64,000 nucleotides of DNA from JBJSXJ01 sp044235425 (GTDB taxonomy: Bacteria; Planctomycetota; Planctomycetia; Pirellulales; Pirellulaceae), in assembly GCA_044235425.1 (NCBI GenBank), contig JBIIHW010000010.1, positions 62,001 to 126,000 on the forward strand. Reading direction: 5' to 3'. Below, in pieces: positions 18,145 through 27,883 of this stretch. Numbering within the stretch: position 1 is the stretch's first letter; every line of letters starts with the position of its first letter. The notes under the pieces are model-generated. The model did no database searches and was not told the DNA's origin. It was given only the letters and a program-made list of their open reading frames with translations. The position numbers and the translations under genes are program-made.

Positions 18145-18651
18145 TTAACGTACAGGTGACTTTCCAAGTAAACGGCGCAGCATGCCGATTTGACCAGCAT
18201 GCAACATTTCGTGGTGAGCACTAAACAGCAGGCTCCCAAGTTTGGTGGCGGTCGCCGCATAAGGGCTCTCCACTGCATCATCCAAACTGCTGTCCTCAAC
18301 CGACGGTAACTCGGTGAGTACCTGCTGATACACTCGATCGAAAACCTCGCGAATCTGATCGCTCGAAGGATTCGCAGCAGGATCGGGATTGGGTACCGAC
18401 CCGCGACTGAACTGCTTGCGAAAATAACTTGGCATCAATTCCAAATCCAATTCCGCTCGACCTCGAATGCGGAACAGGCAGAGCCCGTACTGAGCCATGG
18501 CGAGGTGCCCGATCTGCCACGCCAGATGGCTGTTACAACCGGGTGGCACGACAAACATTTCCGCTTCGCTGAAATCCCCCAGCAGCGATTGCAGATAGTC
18601 TCGAGCGGAAACGATCTGACCCAGCGCTAACTTCAATCGATCACTCGTCAT
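18145..18651 (-). CDS. DinB-like four-helix protein
   Basis: A 168-residue protein of the DinB/YfiT-like four-helix superfamily, small metal-binding proteins that often act in thiol-dependent or damage-related reactions. The expected histidines are present: one in the first half (NSHLAWQIGHLAM) and two in the last helix (FSAHHEMLHAGQIGMLRRLL), which would bind a metal ion. The ATG at 18651 has GGAG about 10 bases upstream; the open frame extends further upstream without a better start. The substrate is unknown. It is transcribed divergently from the DUF1501 gene. Confidence 0.8.
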   Translation of the reverse strand: MTSDRLKLALGQIVSARDYLQSLLGDFSEAEMFVVPPGCNSHLAWQIGHLAMAQYGLCLFRIRGRAELDLELMPSYFRKQFSRGSVPNPDPAANPSSDQIREVFDRVYQQVLTELPSVEDSSLDDAVESPYAATATKLGSLLFSAHHEMLHAGQIGMLRRLLGKSPVR

Positions 18652-18989
18652 GGCACCCCATCTCCAACTTGAGGTTATTTTTGTTTTTTCCGCGATTATC
18701 CTGCGGCATACTCTCCCTGCTTTATTTTCGTCTGTTGCAGGTCTCGAGCATGAAGCGGAACCGGCCCGCGGCGATTCCATCTGGGATTATTGTAGATCGG
18801 CAGAATGGGCTGCCAGGGTGGGCTACAGCGAACCGCCCGCTCGTCGGACTGCTTGTCCCCTGGCGGTGAAATCGTCGGAGAACTGTTCGGTAGATAGTCT
18901 TCAGGCATGTTACGATGATCAGTCCATTCACGTTACACTTCCTAGATTGAAGCACAAGATGTTAGGCACCGAGTTCGTGGAGTTCAGCA
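18652..18989. other. 338-bp divergent intergenic region
   Basis: Separates the DinB-like gene (minus) and a DUF1501 gene (plus). It should contain the promoters of both, but no convincing promoter pair, hairpin, repeat or small gene was found. Confidence 0.5.
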
Positions 18990-20495
18990 ATGCAGAATGA
19001 GTTTTCAGGCCGATCTTGGCAGTCACCCACCGTGTCTCGACGCCACTTTTTTCATGACTGCGGCTACGGAGTGGGTAAGATCGCGTTGGCTTCGCTCTTG
19101 GCAGGCACAACCCACGGATCAGCTCAACAAAATCTGCTTGCTGATGACTCCGCGACCTCAGGCACAAATCGTGACGGGGCTGATACTGCGCGCCGGAATC
19201 CGTTGACTGCCAAACCGGGCCATTATCCCGGCAAGGCCAAGCACGTCATTCATCTCTTCATGGCAGGTGCCCCGAGTCAGCTGGATCTGTTTGATAACAA
19301 ACCCAAGTTGAAAGAATACGAGGGCAAACCGATTCCTCCCGAGGTTATTGGTGGACAGCGGTATGCGTTTATCCGCAGTGACGCTGCCGTCCTGGGACCG
19401 CGCTTTCGTTTTGCAAAACATGGACAGTCTGGAGCCGAAATCGCTGAGGTGCTGCCGCATCTGGCGAAAGTGGTCGACGAAATCTGCTTGATCAAGTCAA
19501 CTCATACCAGCCAGTTCAATCACGCTCCAGCGCAGATTTTCCTCAACACCGGATTCGCTCAACCGGGACGTCCGAGTATCGGTTCCTGGGTGACCTATGG
19601 TCTGGGTGCCGAAACGAGCGACTTGCCAGCGTTCGTGGTAATGTCGACCGGTGCGGGGATCAGTGGTGGAGCGGCGAACTGGTCGAGCGGCTTTTTGCCG
19701 AGCGTCTACACTGGTGTACGACTGCGGAATCAAGGCGATCCGATTTTGAATGTATCGAATCCTCCGGGAGTTGATGCTCGATTGCAACGTGATTCGCTCG
19801 ACCTCATCAGCGAACTTAATCGTCAACAACTTACCACCGAAAGTGATCCGGAGATTGCTACGCGAATTCAAGCGTATGAGATGGCATTTCGTCTGCAGAC
19901 TTCGGCACCCGACTTAATGAATCTCAAGAGCGAAGACGCGGCTACACTGAAACTGTACGGGTGCGATCCGGACAAGCCCTCCTTCGCTCGTGCCTGCTTG
20001 CTCGCCCGGCGGATGATCGAGCGGGGTGTGCGTTACATCAACATTTATCATGAAGGCTGGGACGCTCATTCTGACGTGGCCGGAAATCTAAAGAACAATT
20101 GTGCCGCCACGGACCAGGCATCAGCTGCGCTGGTCATGGATCTCAAGCAACGTGGGCTGCTTGATGAAACACTGGTGTTGTGGGGCGGTGAATTTGGTCG
20201 CACTCCGATGGTGGAAAACAACCCCGCACTTGGTCGCAGTCAGGGGCGTGATCATCACCCGCAAGCTTATACGGTGTGGATGGCAGGCGGTGGTATCAAA
20301 GCGGGCCTGACGATCGGTCAGACTGATGAACTAGGATTTAATGTTGTCGAGCAGCCCGTGCATGTGCATGACTTGCAGGCCACGATGCTGCATTGCTTGG
20401 GATTGGATCACGAGCGATTGACGTATCGTTACGCCGGACGCGATTTCCGACTGACTGATATCCATGGTCGCGTGTTATCCGAAATACTGGCATAA
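18990..20495 (+). CDS. DUF1501 domain protein
   Basis: A 501-residue exported protein of the DUF1501 family, distantly related to alkaline phosphatase/sulfatase-fold enzymes and very abundant in planctomycetes. A twin-arginine-like signal (SRRHFFHDCGYG, about residues 17-28) is followed by the typical HVIHLFMAGAPSQLDLFDNKP segment (near 84-104), KSTHTSQFNHAPAQIF, ARRMIERGVRYINIYHEGWD, and the C-terminal VLWGGEFGRTPM and GRDHHPQAYTVWMAGGG motifs. DUF1501 genes usually sit next to a DUF1549/DUF1553 cytochrome; this one does not, and is followed 60 bases later by a 2-hydroxyacid dehydrogenase. Function is not established. Confidence 0.92.
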   Translation: MQNEFSGRSWQSPTVSRRHFFHDCGYGVGKIALASLLAGTTHGSAQQNLLADDSATSGTNRDGADTARRNPLTAKPGHYPGKAKHVIHLFMAGAPSQLDLFDNKPKLKEYEGKPIPPEVIGGQRYAFIRSDAAVLGPRFRFAKHGQSGAEIAEVLPHLAKVVDEICLIKSTHTSQFNHAPAQIFLNTGFAQPGRPSIGSWVTYGLGAETSDLPAFVVMSTGAGISGGAANWSSGFLPSVYTGVRLRNQGDPILNVSNPPGVDARLQRDSLDLISELNRQQLTTESDPEIATRIQAYEMAFRLQTSAPDLMNLKSEDAATLKLYGCDPDKPSFARACLLARRMIERGVRYINIYHEGWDAHSDVAGNLKNNCAATDQASAALVMDLKQRGLLDETLVLWGGEFGRTPMVENNPALGRSQGRDHHPQAYTVWMAGGGIKAGLTIGQTDELGFNVVEQPVHVHDLQATMLHCLGLDHERLTYRYAGRDFRLTDIHGRVLSEILA

Positions 20496-20555
20496 CTCGT
20501 GCGATCGATTGTGCATCAACCACCGAAACTTGATTCGTTTCAGGAGTGAACCTGG

Positions 20556-21500
20556 ATGTCATCTTTGCCCCGCGTGGTCGCCGATGGACCTTTGGCTGAC
20601 GCCGTCGAAACATTGCTCGTTGGCAAAGTGGAATTGCTACCGTGGAGTGTAACGGAGACAGGCAGTGACGCTGAGGTAGCTGCCATTTATACGTATGGGC
20701 ATCCGCTGGTGGACGGCGCGGTGATGGATCGTTTGCCCGGAGTACGAGTGATCAGTAACTATGGAGTGGGCGTTGATCATATCTGTTTGCCGGATGCGGT
20801 TGCGCGGCAGATACCCGTCGGCAATACGCCGGGCATTTTGGATGGAGCGACAGCAGACATGGCGTTCACCCTGCTGCTCGCGGCTGCTCGACGTTTGGTG
20901 GAAAGCGACCACTACGCCCGCAGTGCCGCCTTCACTCGCTATGATCCCGGACTGATTCTGGGGCGCGAAGTACACAGTCAGACAATTGGCATTGTCGGAA
21001 TGGGGCGCATCGGACGTCAGATCGCTCAGCGTGCCCGCGGTTTTGACATGCAAGTGCTTTATCACAATCGTCGGCGTGATGAGGCAGCTGAAGAGAAATA
21101 TGCAGCTCGTTATCAATCGTTGCCCGATCTTCTGGCGATGAGCGATTTTGTCGTACTGAGTGTCCCGTTGACGGGTGAGACTCGTGGATTGATTGGCCGC
21201 GAGCAACTGCGGCAGATGAAGTCCACCGCGATTCTGGTGAACGTAGCGCGAGGTCCCATCGTCGATACGGCAGCCATCACGGAAGCACTCGAAGGACGCT
21301 GGATTTTTGCCGCCGGACTTGATGTCACTGATCCCGAACCGCTGCCACGCGATCATCGATTGCTGCAGCTGGATAATTTGGTCCTGGCCCCACATCTAGG
21401 CAGCGCAACCGTGGAAACCCGTCAGCGCATGGCGGAAATCTCCGTCCAAAATCTCCTGGCTGGACTGGCTGGTCAGCCCTTGCCGCATCGAGTCGCCTGA
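20556..21500 (+). CDS. D-isomer-specific 2-hydroxyacid dehydrogenase
   Basis: Cytoplasmic NAD(P)-dependent oxidoreductase of 314 residues that would interconvert a 2-keto acid and a D-2-hydroxy acid. The nucleotide-binding motif is GIVGMGRIGRQIA (near 146-158). The catalytic residues fit the family: Arg in NVARGPIVD, Glu in GLDVTDPEPLP and His in LAPHLGSAT. The N-terminal substrate domain contains the VISNYGVGVDHI segment. The closest functional groups are glyoxylate/hydroxypyruvate reductases, but the exact substrate cannot be assigned. A GGAG precedes the ATG by about 9 bases. It probably forms a two-gene unit with the upstream DUF1501 gene. Confidence 0.9.
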   Translation: MSSLPRVVADGPLADAVETLLVGKVELLPWSVTETGSDAEVAAIYTYGHPLVDGAVMDRLPGVRVISNYGVGVDHICLPDAVARQIPVGNTPGILDGATADMAFTLLLAAARRLVESDHYARSAAFTRYDPGLILGREVHSQTIGIVGMGRIGRQIAQRARGFDMQVLYHNRRRDEAAEEKYAARYQSLPDLLAMSDFVVLSVPLTGETRGLIGREQLRQMKSTAILVNVARGPIVDTAAITEALEGRWIFAAGLDVTDPEPLPRDHRLLQLDNLVLAPHLGSATVETRQRMAEISVQNLLAGLAGQPLPHRVA

Positions 21501-21504
21501 TTAA

Positions 21505-21539
21505 GGGTGGTGCATTCCGGCGGAATTCCCCCACCACCC
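21505..21539 (+). terminator. strong hairpin after the hydroxyacid dehydrogenase gene
   Basis: GGGTGGTG pairs with CACCACCC, and an inner ATTCC pairs with GGAAT around GGC. The hairpin begins 5 bases after the stop codon. There is no T-run, so it may be a non-canonical terminator or an mRNA 3' stabiliser. Confidence 0.45.
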
Positions 21540-21611
21540 CGCACCACTCCACTCGGCGACTGACTATGCTATGGACGTCATTCACCGTTTCAATTCGCAG
21601 GGAGCGTTTCG

Positions 21612-24197
21612 ATGTTGCGTTGGCTAGAGCGAATCGTTGTTGTGGGCTCGCTGATTTTGAGCGTGGCATTTGCCGCGCAAACAAGCGCTCAAGCACCGGA
21701 TCGACGCGGTCCATTCACCGCTGAACCTCGCTCCGTTCGCAGCCGTGATGTCGATCAGCGACACACACGTTTGGAGCTGCGAGTCGATCTCGACAAACAG
21801 GAATTAAAGGGTCGAGCAATCCATCGATTAGCTATCTTTCGACCAACCGAGACCATCATGCTGGATGCCGCCGAGATGGCAATTGAAAAAGTACGTATCC
21901 AAGCGACCATGCCAGCCGCTGAAAAAGAACTGAAGCACGAGCATCAAGGACACGGGCTTCGCATTACACTCGACCGCGTCTATAAGCCCGGCGAGACACT
22001 TCAGCTAGCGATTGACTATCGTTTGCATCGCCCCGCTCATGGTGCTCATTTCGTGGTACCGGATCCAAGCGAACCCGATCAGCCTCGGATGATGTGGACT
22101 CAAGGCGAACCCGATGAAACTCGCTACTGGTATCCCTGCATCGATTCTCCCGCCGATCGCATCACCAGTGAGACGGTCGTCACCGCAGCCAGCAAATACT
22201 TCGTGCTCTCCAACGGCGCACTGAAAAGTAAAACCGATCATGCTGACGGCACGCGCACCTGGCACTGGGTACAAGAGAAGTCGCACGTACCGTACTTGAT
22301 GTCCGTGGTGGTCGGCGAGTTTGAAGCCTATGAACAGTCTTGGGACGGAATTCCGATCGTGTCGTACGTTCCCAAAGGAAGACTCGACCTCGCTCCCACG
22401 TCGTTTGAGAAGACTCCAAAGATGATGGAGTTCTTCTCTCGCAAAATTGGATATCGTTATCCTTGGCCAAAATACACGCAGATTTGTGTGGATGAATACG
22501 AATGGGGTGGCATGGAACATACTTCAGCCACCACGCTCAACCTGCGAACACTTCATGACAAGCGCGCTCATTTAGATGTTTCCAGCGATGGCTTGGTCGC
22601 TCATGAACTGGCACATCAGTGGTGGGGCGATGTGGTGACTTGTAAGGACTGGGGGGAGTTGTGGTTGAATGAGAGTTTCGCCACGTATTTTGCCACTCTT
22701 TGGACCGAGGAAGATACCGGCATCGAAGACGCTACCTGGGAACGACACGGGGAAGCGGAGGCGTATTTGAATGAAGATCGCACCATCCGCCGTGCGATTG
22801 TGAACTATCGCTATAACGCACCTGTAAACATGTTCGACAGCCACTCGTATCCCAAGGGTGGCCGCGTTCTCCACATGCTGCGATTCGAGTTGGGCGATGA
22901 ACTGTTCTGGAAGGCGCTGAATCGCTACATCGAAGTAAACCAGTTTCGAGCGGTCGAGACGGCAGACCTGCGATCATCGATCGAGGAAGCAACTGGACAA
23001 GGGCTGAATTGGTTTTTCGATCAGTGGCTTTACCATGGTGGTCATCCTGATTTTCAGATCAGTTGGAGTTGGGATGAGACGACCAAAGTGGCCACGGTCA
23101 CTGTCAAGCAAACCCAAAAGGTGGACAGCACGACGCCCCTCTTTCGTACCTCCGTCGAGATTGAACTCGCGAATCAGCAGACCAGTGTGATGCGCCGCGT
23201 GACCGTATCGAAAGCAGAAGAGACCTTTCACTTCGCCTTGGAAAAACGGCCGACGCGAGTTTGTTTTGATCCACGTGATTGGGTTTTGAAAACGGTGAAA
23301 TTTGAGAAGTCGAAAGAAGAATTAATCGATCAGCTCACCTATTCCGCCCATGTGATGAGCCGTTTTGAGGCGGCTAAGGCCTTGGCTGAGCAGCCGATCG
23401 AAAACGACGTTCGCGCGGCGCTCCTGAAAGCCGCTCGTACCGATGCTTTCTGGCCCGTGCGTCGTGAGGCGGTGAAGGCTCTGGGAAAATCGAATGGCGA
23501 CGAGATTCGAGCTGCCTTGATCGCGTGCGCCAAGGGTGATGCCAAATCGTTTGTGCGACGCGAAGCATTGACGATTTTGGGTAATTTTCCCCATGAAGAA
23601 ACCAAGGCTGCGTTGCGAGCGGTGATCAAGGCCGATCAGTCGTACTATGCCGTGGCTGAAGCACTACGAGCGCTGGTCAAGATTGATCGTGATCAATGCG
23701 GCGCTGATCTGCTCGCCGCTCTTGAACTATCCAGTCACCATGAAGTGGTGCTGCGGGCCGCTTGTGATGGTTTAGTCGATACGAAATCAACGGAGGGAGC
23801 CAATCGATTGATCGCTCGTCTGGACGCCAGCGAAACAAAGAAGCTGACGCCCGAAGAGCGTGTAATGATTTTGGGAACGCTGGCACGCTTGCGCCCCGAC
23901 GACTCAAAGTATCTCACTCAACTGCGCGAGCAGCTGGACAACGAACGAAATTATGTTCGCCGAGCAGCCATCGACTTGCTTGTGCAAACCGCGAACCCTC
24001 AGGCCCTCGATTGGCTCGCTACTCGGCGCGGTCGAGAACAGAATCGAGGAGTACTACAAGCGATTGATCGCAGTATCGAAACGCTACGTGGCAAATCCAA
24101 AGACCTCGAATCGCTACGTAAGGAACTGCAGGAACTTAAACGTGCCAATCAGCAGCTGGAAGAGCGTCTCAAGCAACTGGAATCCAAGGGTGGCTAA
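21612..24197 (+). CDS. M1 family aminopeptidase with HEAT repeats
   Basis: An 861-residue exported zinc aminopeptidase. A signal peptide (to about residue 27) precedes the M1 N-terminal beta domain and the catalytic domain, which has the substrate-binding motif GGMEHTSAT (a variant of GAMEN) and the zinc site HELAHQWWGD with the third ligand in LNESFATYF. The family would release N-terminal residues from peptides. After the catalytic domain (from about residue 570) there are HEAT-like helical repeats (RFEAAKALAEQ, VRREAVKALGKS, VRREALTILGNF, YVRRAAIDLLVQT), and the last 35 residues form a predicted coiled coil (LESLRKELQELKRANQQLEE). The HEAT and coiled-coil tail suggests binding to a partner or self-assembly. 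GGAG precedes the start by 7 bases. Confidence 0.93.
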   Translation: MLRWLERIVVVGSLILSVAFAAQTSAQAPDRRGPFTAEPRSVRSRDVDQRHTRLELRVDLDKQELKGRAIHRLAIFRPTETIMLDAAEMAIEKVRIQATMPAAEKELKHEHQGHGLRITLDRVYKPGETLQLAIDYRLHRPAHGAHFVVPDPSEPDQPRMMWTQGEPDETRYWYPCIDSPADRITSETVVTAASKYFVLSNGALKSKTDHADGTRTWHWVQEKSHVPYLMSVVVGEFEAYEQSWDGIPIVSYVPKGRLDLAPTSFEKTPKMMEFFSRKIGYRYPWPKYTQICVDEYEWGGMEHTSATTLNLRTLHDKRAHLDVSSDGLVAHELAHQWWGDVVTCKDWGELWLNESFATYFATLWTEEDTGIEDATWERHGEAEAYLNEDRTIRRAIVNYRYNAPVNMFDSHSYPKGGRVLHMLRFELGDELFWKALNRYIEVNQFRAVETADLRSSIEEATGQGLNWFFDQWLYHGGHPDFQISWSWDETTKVATVTVKQTQKVDSTTPLFRTSVEIELANQQTSVMRRVTVSKAEETFHFALEKRPTRVCFDPRDWVLKTVKFEKSKEELIDQLTYSAHVMSRFEAAKALAEQPIENDVRAALLKAARTDAFWPVRREAVKALGKSNGDEIRAALIACAKGDAKSFVRREALTILGNFPHEETKAALRAVIKADQSYYAVAEALRALVKIDRDQCGADLLAALELSSHHEVVLRAACDGLVDTKSTEGANRLIARLDASETKKLTPEERVMILGTLARLRPDDSKYLTQLREQLDNERNYVRRAAIDLLVQTANPQALDWLATRRGREQNRGVLQAIDRSIETLRGKSKDLESLRKELQELKRANQQLEERLKQLESKGG

Positions 24198-24210
24198 TTA
24201 GGATTAGCCA
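24191..24210. terminator. perfect 8-bp hairpin between convergent genes
   Basis: TGGCTAAT and ATTAGCCA pair around the loop TAGG. The hairpin overlaps the stop of the aminopeptidase gene and lies 30 bases from the end of the convergent CHAT gene. There are no flanking T-runs, so a bidirectional terminator role is a guess. Confidence 0.35.
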
Positions 24211-24239
24211 TCGATACCGACATTGCAGCCCGGTCAAAT

Positions 24240-27200
24240 TCAACGTGCTGCCCGTTGATCGACATCGATGGGTTCGCTGCCGGTGTCAATCAGCATATAA
24301 CCGGCCCAGAAAAATGGATGCTCGGGACGGATCGGTTCATCACCGGCGTTGAGTTTCATGCGCAGTTCAGCGGCTGGATCCAGTTCCGATTGCAATCGTA
24401 GCTGGACACTGCGTTGCCAAGCCTTGCTGGCAGTCGCATGCGGTAACTCCTGGACAAACTCCCGCACCAAGTCGTAGCTCGACTGGCCGCCCACTCGCCA
24501 ACGGCTGATGAGTGCCGTGCGCGTGCCGGATGCTAACAATCCGCAGGCCGAGAGAAACACCTCTTCACCATTCGCATTGGGTTTCTTAAGGCCGATTTCT
24601 GCCGCTGTGTGAAAACCAGGAAACACGACCTGAGAAGGTGCGCCCCAGGGTAGTGTCAGGTAGTTACTGAGAGTGCCACCGGCAGTCTTGCGATCGATCT
24701 GCACGGGCGACCATTCAAACGGTGACTTGTCGGTATCCTCCATATCGTGATAGACCACCAGACGATCGTAAAGACGACTGACGAGTGTCGATGCTGCTGG
24801 CAATTTGTTGGGGAGCCGGGTGACGTCCGGCACGACCTGCGCCAACTGCTCGACGGCTGCAATCGGTCCAGACAATTCCTCCCGGGGATGCAAGCGACCG
24901 GCGACGGCTGCGGTTTTGCTCGCACCATTGACCGGTCGACGATCGGGTAACGCCAAGCTCACCGTCGGCACATAGCGCACTCGCAATTGCTGCAGCAGGG
25001 GTAGTGCATCCTTCTCTTCGCCTGGAATCAACATCTCAAAAGGCAGATACCACAGCGGTCCATCCGGTACCACGACCAACTCGTCATACAAGTTCCACGT
25101 TTCTGGCTTGACTTGATTCGTAAGGGACGGCAGAACCTTGCGAGCCAGTGTCCGCCAGGAATCATCGCGCAAATCTTTTCCCTCAAGTGGCTGACTACGA
25201 TCGCGCAGTCCCGTTTTGCGCAGCAATTCCACCATGTCCGCTTTGAGCTTGGTGGGTGAGTCGACTTTCCAGGTGGCAAACACATCTTTGGCAAGAGCGA
25301 ATCCGTACAGATCTCGAGCGCCACTGAAATAAGACAGAATCAACATGCGTGGAGGAATTCGAGACTGAAACTCCTTCACGTCGATACCGGGTGGAAACAC
25401 CATCTCCGCCGGCTCGCGCTCCAGCGCGATGTCATGCAGGATCACTTCCTGACCAGCCGTGAGTTTGCCCCACTGATCATACTTGGCCTGCAGCAACTTG
25501 AGTTGATCCGCGTCATCACCCGCCAGCGGGTTTGCCGCCAGTGTGGTACGTATCTCCTGTGCCGCTCGCCCCAGCTCCTCATAGCGCGGATAACGAGCCA
25601 ATAGATCTCGGCGCTGCAATACGGCTTTGTCGCCTAACACTTCCGGTGGCCCCGACATGATCCAGCGTAGTGCCAACGTTCGCCCGCCCAGTGGCTGGGA
25701 CGAATAAAATGTTTGACGTCGAATGCGATCAGTAATCTGCAGTGCCCGCTCAGCTTCGCGACGTTGCATCACCACTTCAAACCAATTCTCCATGGCTGGT
25801 CGCCGGTGTTGCAGCGAGATGGCCATCGCTTCAAAGGGCTCAATCAGCCAGTCCTTGTTGGTCGGCTCGCGCAGTAAATCGGTAAACAGCAGATCCGCCG
25901 AGCGTTCCGTCACCGTTCCACTGCCGTAGAAGTTGTTAGCCAAGTTGATTTGGAAGAGCCAGCGGGAGGACGTGTTCATGTAGGTGGCCGCAATTCCTAG
26001 TGCCGTTTGACCCGCCGCTAGATTTCCCGACTGAAAATTCGCTTTGGCGAACTCGTACTGAAAGCGGGCACCAATCGCGCCACCGAGCATGTCATGACGC
26101 CCTAAAGCGCGCCGCGCTTCCGCTAAAAAATTCATCGCCTGTACCGTTTCACCAATGGCGGCGCAATTGTCGCCCGCCAGCACACACAACGACGACTCAA
26201 GCATGGGCGAGAGCCGCCGAGCCCACAGGATCGCCGGCTGCAATGGAGCAAAAAATGTCCGCTTGCCACTCGCCAAGTGCGCAATCACCGCTCCACGAAA
26301 CCCTTCCTCCATCACGTCGTAATGAGCGAAGACGGACGCCGAATAGGTCGCTTCCATAAAATAGGTGAGCGCATTTTCATATTGACTGTTCGCCAGCGAT
26401 AGCTTGCCAAGTTCGACCAGCGCCATCCCCGACAACTTGTGCTCAAAACGGCCACCCGCAGCCAGTGATTTTTGTAATTCGGAGACCGCTTGCTGCGGCT
26501 TCCCCGCACTCAGTAGCGCCATGCCCAGCTGTGCATCAATCCAGCATTGGCTCCAGTGGTTCGGTGGAGCGAGTCGTCGCGAGAGCGCATCAATTAAAAG
26601 ATTGGTGAGCGGATCATGGGGGGCCGTCGGGCCCATCAACTCGCCGCGACGTCGAATCGCTATGGCGATGCACCGCGCTATCTCGGGCACTCGAACCCGA
26701 TAAGCTTGGGCCTGAGCGATCAGCCCACCCTGGGCAACAGCTTGTGCGTTCTGAGCGTCGGACTTGCCCTGGATACTCTGCATGATCTCTGGGATATTCC
26801 CGATCACGACATTTCGCGCGCTGTTGCCCCATGTGATCGGTTGCCGCTGAAGGTTCACCGCAACATCCAGACCCACCGGAAAATCCACTCGCAGCATCCA
26901 ATCCGCATTTGCAAGAAACAATTTGATGGCGGCCGTGTGCTGATCGAGTGCCTGCACTAAATCACCCATCTGATACGCACACTCGCCAATCATCGTGTGG
27001 TAGCAAACCGAATCGATCCAGCGGGCGTCTAGTATCCGGATGCCACTCTTGGAAGTCTCCTGAAACATGCGTCTGGCAGCGGTGAAATCGCCCGCGGCAA
27101 AGGGAGCAAACCCAAGCAGATAATCATCCGGGGGCAAGGGATAATTGATCGTCGGTCCGGCTCCTAAAAGAGGCACACCCACTTTGCCCTGATTACCACC

Positions 27201-27338
27201 GTTACCCGGATTGCCTATCGGAGGCTTGGGACCTGGAGCGTTTTGAGCATGGGCGGAAAACGGGGTGAAAAGGGCGCCGAAGAGCGTAAGGGACAGAATC
27301 AGGACGGTCCCGCAGCAGTTGACAGTTCCACGTTTCAT
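24240..27338 (-). CDS. TPR-type repeat protein with C-terminal CHAT (caspase-like) domain
   Basis: About 1032 residues with a signal peptide (LILSLTLFGALFTPFSAHAQ). The middle is made of helical repeats of TPR type (for example AVSELQKSLAAGG and GMALVELGKLSLANSQYENALTYFMEA). The last 330 residues form a CHAT domain, a clan-CD protease relative. Its cysteine lies in FLSACGLLASG (near residue 932), and the candidate histidine is in VVYHDMED (near 864), which differs from the usual FxxHG motif. If active it would be an exported protease controlled by the TPR region; many planctomycete CHAT proteins are uncharacterised. The ATG at 27338 has GAGG 8 bases upstream; a TTG 18 bases earlier is less likely. 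It is convergent with the aminopeptidase gene. Confidence 0.85.
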   Translation of the reverse strand: MKRGTVNCCGTVLILSLTLFGALFTPFSAHAQNAPGPKPPIGNPGNGGNQGKVGVPLLGAGPTINYPLPPDDYLLGFAPFAAGDFTAARRMFQETSKSGIRILDARWIDSVCYHTMIGECAYQMGDLVQALDQHTAAIKLFLANADWMLRVDFPVGLDVAVNLQRQPITWGNSARNVVIGNIPEIMQSIQGKSDAQNAQAVAQGGLIAQAQAYRVRVPEIARCIAIAIRRRGELMGPTAPHDPLTNLLIDALSRRLAPPNHWSQCWIDAQLGMALLSAGKPQQAVSELQKSLAAGGRFEHKLSGMALVELGKLSLANSQYENALTYFMEATYSASVFAHYDVMEEGFRGAVIAHLASGKRTFFAPLQPAILWARRLSPMLESSLCVLAGDNCAAIGETVQAMNFLAEARRALGRHDMLGGAIGARFQYEFAKANFQSGNLAAGQTALGIAATYMNTSSRWLFQINLANNFYGSGTVTERSADLLFTDLLREPTNKDWLIEPFEAMAISLQHRRPAMENWFEVVMQRREAERALQITDRIRRQTFYSSQPLGGRTLALRWIMSGPPEVLGDKAVLQRRDLLARYPRYEELGRAAQEIRTTLAANPLAGDDADQLKLLQAKYDQWGKLTAGQEVILHDIALEREPAEMVFPPGIDVKEFQSRIPPRMLILSYFSGARDLYGFALAKDVFATWKVDSPTKLKADMVELLRKTGLRDRSQPLEGKDLRDDSWRTLARKVLPSLTNQVKPETWNLYDELVVVPDGPLWYLPFEMLIPGEEKDALPLLQQLRVRYVPTVSLALPDRRPVNGASKTAAVAGRLHPREELSGPIAAVEQLAQVVPDVTRLPNKLPAASTLVSRLYDRLVVYHDMEDTDKSPFEWSPVQIDRKTAGGTLSNYLTLPWGAPSQVVFPGFHTAAEIGLKKPNANGEEVFLSACGLLASGTRTALISRWRVGGQSSYDLVREFVQELPHATASKAWQRSVQLRLQSELDPAAELRMKLNAGDEPIRPEHPFFWAGYMLIDTGSEPIDVDQRAAR

Positions 27339-27643
27339 AACCCGTTCCTCAAGCAATTAATGCAGGAAAAAGCCGCCCAGTTCTCTGGGGAGGTTATCGG
27401 TTATTCGATGGATTCAGGTCGCAACAACGTTGCATAACCAAGCAAAAACGCACTCTCCAGGCACACCTTCAACTTAGCAACTGTGCGGAATTTGACAAAT
27501 AAATCGAATTGCTAAAGTTGGCCGGCTGGGAGGTCGATAACGGGTGTGAGGATTATTCAGCGGAATCGCCGGTGGGGACGTTGACCGGTCAGTGAACGCT
27601 CTCAGATGAAGTACTGAACATACCGTTCTCGGAGGTTGGGAAG
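27339..27643. other. 305-bp divergent intergenic region
   Basis: Separates the CHAT gene (minus) and a small lipoprotein gene (plus). A TTGACA at 27492-27497 is followed after only 15 bases by TAAAGT, and TTGACC is found at 27581, so plus-strand promoter elements are possible but not convincing. Confidence 0.4.
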
Positions 27644-27883
27644 ATGAAGACCAAATCATCGACGACTTGGATGCAAGCAGCTCTGTGCCTGGTGGGCTTG
27701 GCAGCCGCAGTAAGTGCGACCGGTTGCCAAGTATCGGTCGGCGGACAGACGCTTCCCAGCCCTTACTACCACACCGACGACGTCCAATATTTCGCTCCGG
27801 GTCCAGAATTCAAACTGGCTCGCGAAGCAGCTGCTCTGAAGGCCTATCAGGCTGATCAAAAGCTGCAGGAAAACGACCGCTAA
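27644..27883 (+). CDS. Small lipoprotein of unknown function
   Basis: A 79-residue protein with a lipoprotein signal: basic start, hydrophobic stretch (ALCLVGLAAAVSATGC) and a lipid-attachment cysteine near residue 28. The mature part is only about 50 residues and contains SPYYHTDDVQYFAPGPEFKLAREAAAL, split by a short linker, ending in a charged helix. This YYHTDDVQYF-type segment has the look of a small planctomycete family, but I cannot name it. A GGAGG site precedes the ATG by 9 bases. It ends with a 4-base convergent overlap with the next gene. Confidence 0.8.
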   Translation: MKTKSSTTWMQAALCLVGLAAAVSATGCQVSVGGQTLPSPYYHTDDVQYFAPGPEFKLAREAAALKAYQADQKLQENDR

